In this document: piece by piece, positions 42,301 to 51,900 of the stretch
Numbering within the stretch: the stretch's first letter is position 1
Layout: each line of letters begins with the position of its first letter
Source of the DNA: Dryobates pubescens
Lineage: Eukaryota; Chordata; Aves; Piciformes; Picidae
DNA: 64,000 nt
Direction: 5' to 3'
NCBI RefSeq assembly: GCF_014839835.1
Contig: NC_071621.1
Location: 17,013,402-17,077,401 of the forward strand
Position numbers and translations under genes: made by a program
The notes under the pieces: generated by a model
What the model was told of the DNA's origin: nothing
Seen by the model: the letters and a program-made list of their open reading frames with translations, nothing else
The model's database searches: none

Positions 42301-43055
42301 TACAGCCCTGTACAGCCCAGTATGGCTCAGTACAGCCCAGTACAACACAGTATGCCCCAGTACAGCCCTGTACAGCCCAGCATGGCTCAGTACAGCCCAG
42401 TACAACACAGTATGCCCCAGTACAGCCCTGTACAGCCCAGCATGGCTCAGTACAGCCCAGTACAACACAGTATGCCCCAGTACAGCCCTGTACAGCCCAG
42501 TATGGCTCAGTACAGCCCAGTACAACACAGTATGCCCCAGTACAGCCCTGTACAGCCCAGCATGGCTCAGTACAGCCCAGCACAACACAGTATGCCCCAG
42601 TACAGTCCTGTACAGTCCAGTATGGCTCAGTACAGCCCAGTACAACACAGTATGTCCCAGTGCAGCCCTGTACAGCCCAGTATGGCTCAGTACAGCCCAG
42701 CACAACACAGTATGCCCCAGTACAGCCCTGTACAGCCCAGTATGGCTCAGTACAGCCCAGCACAACACAGTATGCCCCAGTACTGACCTGTATAACCTGG
42801 TATTGCTCAGTACAGCCCAGTACAACACAGTATGCCCCAGTACAGCCCTGTACAGCCCAGCATGGCTCAGTACAGCCCAGCACAACACAGTATGCCCCAG
42901 TACAGCCCTGTACAGCCCAGTATGGCTCAGTACAGCCCAGAACAACACAGTATGCCCCAGTACAGACCTGTATAACCTGGTATTGCTCAGTACAGCCCTG
43001 TACAACACAGTATGCCCCAGTACAGCCCAGGACATCCCAGTATGGAGCAATACAG
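36385..43055. repeat. 6.6-kb decamer satellite with 60-bp and ~2.94-kb higher-order repeats
   Basis: The basic unit is 10 bp (ACAGCCCAGT, ATGGCTCAGT, ACAACACAGT, ATGCCCCAGT, ACAGCCCTGT). Six decamers make a 60-bp repeat. Rare variants recur at a fixed 2,940-bp distance: ACGTCCCAGT at 37,671 and 40,611, ACAGTCCTGT with ACAGTCCAGT at about 39,662 and 42,602, TGCAGCCCTG at 39,721 and 42,661. So a block of 49 sixty-mers is duplicated (about 36.9-39.84 and 39.84-42.78 kb). A variant module with ACGGACCAGT and TATCCCAGCATGGAGCAAT occurs at 36,611, 36,971 and 39,832. No decamer contains a stop in any frame, so reading frames exceed 2,000 codons on + and 860 on -. Only three single-base phase shifts are seen over the array. 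Confidence 0.97.
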
Positions 43056-43234
43056 CTGAGGCAGTGGAGGAACCGCAACGGAAGCTTCAGGTCCTGCACC
43101 CTGAGAGCTGAACCAGCAACCAACACTTTGGTCTCCAGAAGGGCCCAGAGCAGATGTGGTGGCCCAAGGTGGCTGCTCACAGCTCAGCTTCTCCAGGGCC
43201 AAGTCTTAGGGACCGGTCTTGATCAATGTCTCCA
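43056..43234. other. Short unique stretch right of the satellite
   Basis: About 180 bp with no recognised gene or repeat between the end of the decamer array and a CR1 copy. Confidence 0.4.
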
Positions 43235-44135
43235 CCACTGAGCTGGGTGTGGGCTGGAGGCTCCCTCAGGCAGGTTGCAGATGGCACCAAGCTGGGTGGG
43301 AGCTGAGCTGCTGGAGGGGCAGGAGGGAGCTACAGAGGGCTCTGGAGCCATGGGGGAGGCCAATGGGATGAGGGCACTAAGGACAAGGACTAGGACCTGA
43401 CCCTGGGCCACAGCAAGGCCAGGAAGGCTCCAGGCTGGGGGCAGAGGGGCTGGGAAGTGCCTGGTGGGAAAGGCCCTGGGGGGTTGGTGGCAGAGGCTGG
43501 AGAGGAGCCAGGGGGTGCCCAGGGGGGCAAGGAGGGCAGCAGCAGCCTGGGCTGGAGCAGCAATGGTGTGGGCAGCAGGAGCAGGGCAGGGATTGTATCC
43601 CTGGGCTGGGCACTGGGGAGCCCACAGCTGCAAGCCTGGGGGCAGGGTTGGGCTCTCCCTGCCAGGGGGACCTTGAGGGCTGGGGCAGGGCTGGGGCAGG
43701 GCAAGGAAGCTGGGGAGGGGTCTGGGGAAGGAGGAGAAGGCTGTGGAGAAGTTGTGAGGAGCAGCTGAGGGAGCTGGGGGGGTTGAGGCTGCAGCAGAGG
43801 AGGCTGAGGGGAGACCTTGTGGCTCTCTGCAGCTCCCTGAGAGCAGCTTGCAGCCAGCTGGGGCTCAAGGGCTGCTCCTGAGGGCTGGGCCAAGAGGAGA
43901 TGGCCTCAGGTTGTGGCAGGGGAGGTTGAGCTTGGCCCTGAGGAGCAATTGGTGCCCCTTGAGGGGTGCCCAGGCCTGTGGCAGGCTGCCCAGGGCAGGG
44001 GTGGAGTGCCCATGGCTGGAGGGGTTGGGAAGCTGTGGTGCTGAGGGCCATGGGGTGCTGGTGCTGGGGCAGTGCTGAGGCCATGCTTGGACTCCATCAC
44101 CTTGGAGATCTCCTCCAACTGAACCCATTCCATGA
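43235..44135 (+). mobile_element. CR1 LINE fragment, long
   Basis: Sense copy of the GC-rich subfamily from CACTGAGCTGGGTGTGGGCT to the tail ATCTCCTCCAACTGAACCCA and TTCCATGACTCCATGA. The translated start (AGCTGGGTGGGAGCTGAGCT region) corresponds to the CR1 [16 protein letters not shown] segment, so it begins in the RT domain. Confidence 0.85.
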
Positions 44136-44590
44136 CTCCATGAACAGAAGCTCCTGAAGCAACTTTGGTTTGCTTTCTGGGGGCTGTCTCAGCTCAGCCC
44201 TGAGCTCCCAGGTGGAACCTGGTGGCTCCCAACGGTTGGGATGAGGCAGCTTGGTGGCACAGAGGAGAACATCAAATAAGGTCCAAGCCCAGGGAGCCAC
44301 CACCAGCAGGAGACCTTCCAGTCCACCCAGGGTTGGCTCAGTGCTGGCTGGAGATGCAGCATTGCTCAGCCTCAGGAAGTTTGAGGTTGGTTGCTTTGGT
44401 TTCCTTCCAAAACTTACCTCTCACAAGAGCTTGTCTTGGGCTTGGGCTGGAGAGAAGGAGGAGGAGGCCCTGCAGATGTTTTGAGGCCAGGAGATGAAGC
44501 CACATCCTCCTGAAAGTAACCAACTGCTCCACCATTTATTCCTTCTCCAGATGAGTAAAAGAAAACATAGAGTAGAAGAGCTTCAGGTGC
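44136..44590. other. Unassigned intergenic interval
   Basis: About 450 bp without a supported exon or recognised repeat. It lies upstream of the SLC6-like gene and could hold its promoter, but no TATA or CpG cluster is evident. Confidence 0.35.
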
Positions 44591-45190
44591 AAACAAGGAG
44601 TAAAGCTCAGGTCACCAAGGAGAAGAACTTGAGGGTGAAGAGCTATGGACAGGCCTCAGAAGGACACCAAGGAGAACTTGAGGGTGAAGAGCTATGGACA
44701 GGCCTCAGAAGGACACCAAGGAGAAGAACTTGAGGGTGAAGAGCTATGGACAGGGCTCAGAAGGACACCAAGGAGAAGAACTTGAGGGTGAAGAGCTATG
44801 GACAGGCCTCAGAAGGACACCAAGGAGAACTTGAGGGTGAAGAGCTATGGAGAGGCCTCAGAAGGACACCAAGGAGAAGAACTTGAGGGTGAAGAGCTAT
44901 GGACAGGGCTCAGAAGGACACCAAGGAGAACTTGAGGCTCTCCCCATCCTTCTGGTGAAGAACTTCTCCATGACCTAGGAAGATGACTTTAACCCAACCC
45001 ATCCCATGACTCCATGACTTTTGAAGGTCCTTCCAACCCAAAACATTCCATGACCTTGGAATGTGCCTTCAATCCAGCCTATTCCATGATATCATGACCT
45101 CTGAAGGTCCCTTCCCACCCAAACCCTTCCATGACTCCATCACCTTTGAAGGTCATTCCAACCCAACCCTTTCCATGACTCCATGAAAAC
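44590..45190. repeat. AAGGACACCAAGGAGAAGAACTTGAGG array, then CR1-tail repeats
   Basis: From 44,610 to 44,940, 46-52-bp units of GGGTGAAGAGCTATGGACAG plus GCCTCAGAAGGACACCAAGG recur about six times. From 44,990 to 45,190, four copies of about 50 bp read CCTTTGAAGGTCATTCCAAC then CCATTCCATGACTCCATG, again CR1 3'-tail wording in tandem. Confidence 0.8.
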
Positions 45191-45289
45191 AGGTCCCACC
45201 AGAAGCTTGGTGCTGACCAGGACCACCCCACTGCAGGACCCATAGCTCTGGGTTGACCAACAAGTCAAGGTTGCCCCATCCTTTGAACT

Positions 45290-45795
45290 TCTTCTCCCCT
45301 TCTCCTCTCTCCCCTTCTCCTCCTTCTCCTTCCTCCCCTTCTCCTCCTCCTCCTTCCTCCCCTTCTCCTCCTTTCTCCTTCCTCCCCTTCTCCTCCTTTC
45401 TCCTTCCTCCCCTTCTCCTCCTTTCTCCTTCCTCCCCTTCTCCTCCTTTCTCCTTCCTCCCCTTCTCCTCCTTTCTCCTTCCTCCCCTTCTCCTCCTTTC
45501 TCCTTCTCCTCCTTCTCCTCCTTTCTCCTTCTCCTCCTTCTTTCTCCTTCTCCTCCTTCTTTCTCCTTCTCCTCCTTTCTCCTTCCTCCCCTTCTCCTCC
45601 TTTCTCCTTCCCCTCCTTCTCCTCCTTTCTCCTTCTCCTCCTTCTTTCTCCTTCTCCTCCTTCTTTCTCCTTCTCCTCCTTTCTCCTTCTCCTCCTTCTC
45701 CTTTCTCCTTCTCCTCCTTTCTCCTTTTTCTCCTTCCCTGTCCCCTTCTCCTTCTTCTCCTCCTCCTCTCCTCCTCCTTCTCTCCTTCTCCTTGA
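45290..45795. repeat. 500-bp homopyrimidine/homopurine tract
   Basis: The + strand is essentially only C and T for about 500 bases, built from CTTCTCCTCCTTTCTCC and TTCCTCCCCTTCTCCTCC words; the - strand is all purine. It is tandem at about 25 bp. It lies just upstream of the predicted first coding exon of the SLC6-like gene. Confidence 0.95.
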
Positions 45796-45951
45796 ACCAT
45801 CAGGTCTGAAGCTGTGGCTTCTGAGAGGCCTTTGGAGGATCTCATTTCAGCAGCTCCCAGACCTTGCCTTGGGGTGGAGCTGCAGGTGGCACAGGGGAGC
45901 AAAGTTTGTCACTTTCTGTCCCTCCCTCCTCCTGATGCCACCCAGCAGGAA

Positions 45952-48900
45952 ATGCCGGGCTCAGGGCACCTCTGCATGCCAGGGCCACCAACCACCACCA
46001 GCAGCACCCCAACAGAGGCCAAGGTAGGACCTGAGGGACTTTTATCTCCTTGACCTTGCTTGTCCCCCATGCTGCAGGACCTCCCATCTGGAGGTCATCA
46101 TTCCCAGCCCCATTCCAGCCAGGAAGCCACTTGCAGGGAGCCATGGGTGTGGTGGGTGGGGGGCACCAGAGCTTCTTCAAGGGGTTCTGGGTCACCACAG
46201 CTTCTCCAGCTGCTTCTGGGTCACCAGGGCTTCTCCAATGGGTTCTGGGTCACAAGAGCTTCTCCAGCTGCTTCTGGGTCACCAGGGCTTCTCCAATGGG
46301 TTCTGGGTCACCAGAGCTTCTCCAGGTGCTTTTGGGTCACCAGAGCTTGTCCAGGGGGTTCTGGGTCACCAGAGCTTCTCCAGGTGCTTTTGGGTCACCA
46401 GAGCTTCTCCAGGTGCTTTTGGGTCAGCAGAGCTTGTCCAGGGAGTCCTGGGTCACCAGAGCTTCTCCAAGAGGTTCTGGGTCTCCAGAGCTTCTCCAGG
46501 TGCTTTTGGGTCACCAGAGCTTGTCCAGGGGGTCCTGGGTCACCAGAGCTTCTCCAGGTGCTTTTGGGTCACCAGGGCTTCTCCAATGGGTTCTGGGTCA
46601 CCAGAGCTTCTCCAGCTGCTTCTGGGTCACCAGGGCTTCTCCAATGGGTTCTGGGTCACAAGAGCTTCTCCAGCTGCTTCTGGGTCACCAGGGCTTCTCC
46701 AATGGGTTCTGGGTCACCAGAGCTTGTCCAGGTGCTTTTGGGTCACCAGAGCTTGTCCAGGGGGTTCTGGGTCACCAGGGCTTCTCCAGGTGCTTTTGGG
46801 TCACCAGAGCTTGTCCAGGGGGTTCTGGGTCACCAGAGCTTCTCCAGGTGCTTTTGGGTCTCCAGAGCTTCTCCAGGTGCTTTTGGGTCACCAAAGCTTG
46901 TCCAGGGGGTCCTGGGTCACCAGAGCTTCTCCAAGAGGTTCTGGGTCACCAGAGCTTCTCCAGGTGCTTTTGGGTCACCAGAGCCTCTCCATGGGGTGCT
47001 GGTGCCCTGGGGCTCTGCTGGGGCCATGCTTGGCCTCCATCACCTTCAAGGTCTTCTACAATCCAACCTGTTCCATGATCTACCTGGTGCAGGGTTTAGG
47101 TTCTCCTATGTCCATCACCCACCAGGAGGGGTGGGGGAAAGCCAGCTGGGGACTTCCACACTATGAGAGGACCTCCTGGATCAATCCACCCAAAGCTGGA
47201 GCCTAGAGAGGACTATGGAGCTCTGGACCACCATGGGCCCACTATGGGCTTCCTCTGGGCAGGATTCTGGAAGAGCTCCAAAGGCCATTGAGGAACCAAG
47301 ATGGTTTTTCATGGCCACCTTGGCCAAGGAACCTTGGAGAGGTTTTGAGGATGCAACCAACTGGTTCCTGATGACTCCCTTCCATCCACAGGTCAACATC
47401 TTCCAGATGGATGGTCCAAAGGCCTCTCCTGAGGTGAACATCTTCCAGATGGATGGTCCAAAGGCCTCTCCTGAGGTGAACATCTTCCAGCTGGAAGGTC
47501 CAAAGGCCTCTCCTGAGGTGAACATCTTCCAGCTGGATGCTCCAACCACCTCTCCAGGGGTCAACATCTTCCAGCTGGATGCTCCAACCACCTCTCCAGG
47601 GGTCAACATCTTCCAGCTGGATGCTCCAACCACCTCTCCAGGGGTCAACATCTTCCAGCTGGATGCTCCAACCACCTCTCCAGAGGTCAACATCTTCCAG
47701 CTGGATGCTCCAACCACCTCTCCAGGGGTCAACATCTTCCAGCTGGATGCTCCAACCACCTCTCCAGGGGTCAACATCTTCCAGCTGGATGCTCCAACCA
47801 CCTCTCCACCATTCCACACCTCCCAGCTGGAAGGTCCTACTGCTGGCCCCACCAACCAGCCCTGGCCAGGACCACAACCCCAAGCTGATGAGATCTTGGC
47901 CTCCAGCCCACCACAGATGACCAGTGCTGGAAGATGCCAGGTGCTGGTCACCACCCTGGGCCACGTCCTGGGGCTGGGCACCATCTGGCGCTTCCCCTAC
48001 CTGTGCTACCGCAATGGAGGAGGTGAGGCCCTGCTGGAGGTCCAGGTGGGTGGAGGAGGACCTCTAGGAACTGCTCCAACCTCCAGAGGGCAAGCCAAGA
48101 GCACTAGGAGATGGGGAGGGACAAAATGGTGGTGCCTAAGGGGCTGTCTTCTCCAAGAGCTGGGTGGGGTTTGGGGTGGGGGTCTTGTGGTGCTCAGCTG
48201 GAGACCACTACATGAATTCCACCATGAGGACCACAGAGAAGGTTGCAGCCTCCCCTGGGGCTTCTGGGGGATGTCTTCTGGGGTTGGGCCATGCAGGCCA
48301 GAGGTGTGGTTGGCTCTAGGGTGAGGTTGGAGCAGCCTTCAGCTCCAGCCTGTCATGGAATGAGTTGGGATGGGTTGGGTTGGAGAAGAGCTCCAAGGTG
48401 ATGGAGGCCAACCATGGAGCCCAGCACTGCCCCAGCACCACAGCTTCCCAACCCCTCCAGCCATGGGCACTCCACCACTGCCCTGGGCAGCCTGCCACAG
48501 GCCTGGGCACCCCTCAAGGGGCACCAATTGCTCCTCAGGGCCAAGCTCAACCTCCCCTGCCACAACCTGAGGCCATCTCCTCTTGGCCCAGCCCTCAGGA
48601 GCAGCCCTTGAGCCCCAGCTGGCTGCAAGCTGCTCTCAGGGAGCTGCAGAGAGCCACAAGGTCTCCCCTCAGCCTCCTCTGCTGCAGCCTCAACCCCCCC
48701 AGCTCCCTCAGCTGCTCCTCACAACTTCTCCACAGCCTTCTCCTCCTTCCCCAGACCCCTCCCCAGCTTCCTTGCCCTGCTCTGGCCCTGCCCCAGCCCT
48801 CAAGGACCTTCTTGGAGCAAGGACCTCATTTCTCCTCCCCTGTCTGCTCCTCAGGATGGAGGAGAGGCCTCCCCAGGAGGGTCCTGAGGCAGCCCCACCT

Positions 48901-51900
48901 CAGGACATAGCATCTGCAGCACCCAACCCAGCTCTGCCCCAAGGGACAAAGCTCAGCAGAGCCCTGCCCAGGGACTTCCCATCCAGGAGCTTCCCAGAAC
49001 TGCTCAAAGGTCCTATGGATGGGAGCCAGCAGAGAGCCTTGGAACAGCTCCAGCAGGGACCAAGGAGGGCAGCAGCAGCCTGGGCAGCAGCAGCAATGGT
49101 GTGGGCAGCAGGAGCAGGGCAGGGATTTGCCCCTGGGCTGGGCACTGGGGAGCCCACAGCTGCAAGCCTGGGGGCAGGGTTGGGCTCTCCCTGCCAGAAG
49201 GGATGAGGACCCCAGGTCCCTGAGTATCCCATGGGCTGAAGATCCTTCATCCATGACCATCTCCTGGGATGAGATTCTCTCAGCCACAACCAACCCATGG
49301 GATGAGGATCCCTCACCTATGACCTTCCCACATCCCTGAGGACCTCTCAGCATCTCTACCCACTCCCAAGCCCCTGAGATCCCAGCAGCTCCCACCTCAA
49401 CCTCCCACTCTTGGCCTCCTCCTCCTCCATGGGGAAGGTCCTCCTCGGATGGCTGCAACCTCTCCTGCTCTGCTTGGTATCCTCCTTGGCCACCCATCCC
49501 CCACCCATGGCTCTAAGCCCTGAAGATGTGAGCTCCAGAAGGTGGTGCTGCTCAACTTGACTTCTCCTTCCTTCCTCCCAAGGAGTCTTCTTCATCCCTT
49601 ACCTCCTGCTGCTGCTCCTGGTGGGGTTGCCTCTGTTCCTGATGGAACTGAGCTTGGGACACTATGGAGCTGCTGGACCCATCACAGTCTGGAAGTGTTG
49701 TCCTCTCCTGAAAGGTAGGGTTGGGGCTGGGAACACTTCTCCTGCCTGGTCCTGCAGCTGCTGGGGCCACCAGGAGCTACCTGGGGCCACCTGCGGTGGT
49801 TGGTTGGTTGGTCATGATGGAAGATGGTCTTGGTGGAAAGTTGGTCATGCTTGAAGGTTGGCCATGGTGCAAGATGGTCATGGTGGAAGGTTGGCCATGG
49901 AGGGAGGTTGGCCATGGAGGGAGGTTGGCCATGGTGGAAGGTTGGCTATGGTGCAAGATGGTCATGGTGGAAGGTTGGCCATGGTGGAAGGCTGGCCATG
50001 GGGATTGGTAGGTTAACCATGGTGGTTGGTAGGTTGATTGTGGTGGTAGGTCAGGACCAGAGGTCCATGTGGGGTTGACCCTTTTCTGACTCCCCCCCTC
50101 CTGCTGCAGGCGTTGGTGTGGCCATGCTGGTGGTGGCCTCCTTGGTGTCCCTCTACTCCAATGTCATCCTGGCTTGGGCTCTCTTCTACCTGGGCTCCTC
50201 CTTCCAGAACCCTCTGCCCTGGGCCTGTGGTGCTCCAGGGGCCGTGGACAGCTGCCAGGTTGGTGCTTGGACCTCCCCCAGCCTTGTGGAACCTGGTCTG
50301 GAGGGCAGGACCTCACCCCAGGAGGAGCAGGCTGGGGTCTGGGAAGGATCAAGATGATCCTGGGGAGGTCTAACCCCCGTGGAGATGTCTCCATCTCCAT
50401 CCTCACCTCATGACTGTGAGGTTGTCCTCAACAGGGACACCCCAAGGTGGATCTGGAGAGGATCAAGATGATCCTAGGGAGGTTTAACCCCCGTGGAGAT
50501 GTCTCCATCTCCATCCTCACGTCCTGGCTGTGGCAGGTGGTCTCCTGTGGGAGCAGCTTGGCCTGCAGGGGATGGGAGGGGGTTTGGGTGGAGCTGGTGG
50601 CCACGAGGGCCCCCAGGGCTGGTGGCAGTGGTGGAGGTGGTGACCTGCCAGGGGTTGTTGTGCTGCAGAACGCCTCGGAGAGGACAGCAGGGCCCAGCGC
50701 CAGTGAGGTCTTCTGGAAGTAAGTCCCTGGGTGGGACCCTTGGGCTGTGGCTGGAGGCCCAACCAGGCTCCAGCTCCCCAGGTCCACCTCAAAGCTCACA
50801 GCTGGGTTGGGAAGGACTGTCAGAGGTCACATCAGGGTTAGAAAGGCTCTCCAAAGGTGACACTGGGACCTTCAACCAGAGCAGGTTGCTCAGAGCTCCC
50901 AGTGGGGCTCTGGAATGACCTGGAATGGTCCCAGGGCTGGAGCAGCTCCAACCTCCCAAGGGCAATCCCAGGAGACTCCATCAAAGAGCTTGGAGCCCAA
51001 CCTCAGTCACCTTCTGTCCTTCTTGGGAGTCTCCAGCCTGGCACTGGAGCAACCACAATGTCCCCAAGATGCTGAGGGGTGGTCAGGGAATGGGTTGGGA
51101 GAGAGCTCCAAGGGGATGGAGGCCAACCATGGCCCCAGGGCACCACCACCCCATGGCCCTCAGCACCACAGCTCCACAGCTTCCCAACCCCTCCAGCCAT
51201 GGGGACTCCACCCCTGCCCTGGACAGCCTGCCACAGGCCTGGGCACCCCTCAAGGGGCACCAATTGCTCCTCAGGGCCAAGCTCAACCTCCCCTGCCACA
51301 ACCTGAGGCCATCTCCTCTTGGCCCAGCCCTCAGGAGCAGCCCTTGAGCCCCAGCTGGCTGCAAGCTGCTCTCAGGGAGCTGCAGAGAGCCACAAGGTCT
51401 CCCCTCAGCCTCCTCTGCTGCAGCCTCAACCCCCCCAGGGCCCTCAGCTGCTCCTCACAACTTCTCCACAGCCTTCTCCTCCTTCCCCAGACCCCTCCCC
51501 AGCTTCCTTGCCCTGCTCTGGCCCTGCCCCAGCCCTCAAGGTCTTTCAGGCAGGAGGGGACTTGAGGTGGTCCAGGGTGGACAATCCCTGCCCTGCTCCT
51601 GCTGCCCACCACCATTGCTGCTCCAGCCCAGGCTGCTGGTGGCCTCCTTGGGTGACCTCCAGGGTCAGAAAGTTTGGGTGAAGACCTTGTGGAGGTGGCC
51701 AAAGGTTGCTGAGCTCTTGCTGACCACCGTCCCCCACATCTCAGCCAGAAGGTCCTGGGGATGACTCCCAGCTCTGGCCTCGGTGCCCCTGGCCCTGTGC
51801 AGTGGCCTCTGGCCCTGTGCCTGCTGGTGGCCTGGGTCCTGGTCTTCTCCTGCACACTGAAGGGCATCAGAACCTCAGGCAAGGTGAGGAGCAACCCCCA

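Noticed and set aside
36429-43241. Reading frames of 1,656-2,204 codons rich in QYSPVQPSMA-type repeats
   Set aside because: All frames of both strands are open because the 10-bp units contain no stops; there is no splice, start-context or homology support, and single-base phase slips are tolerated. Treated as satellite, not protein.
45290-45795. 180-codon Ser/Pro/Phe ORF in the homopyrimidine tract
   Set aside because: Purely a result of C/T-only sequence; the opposite strand gives a matching Glu/Arg/Lys ORF.
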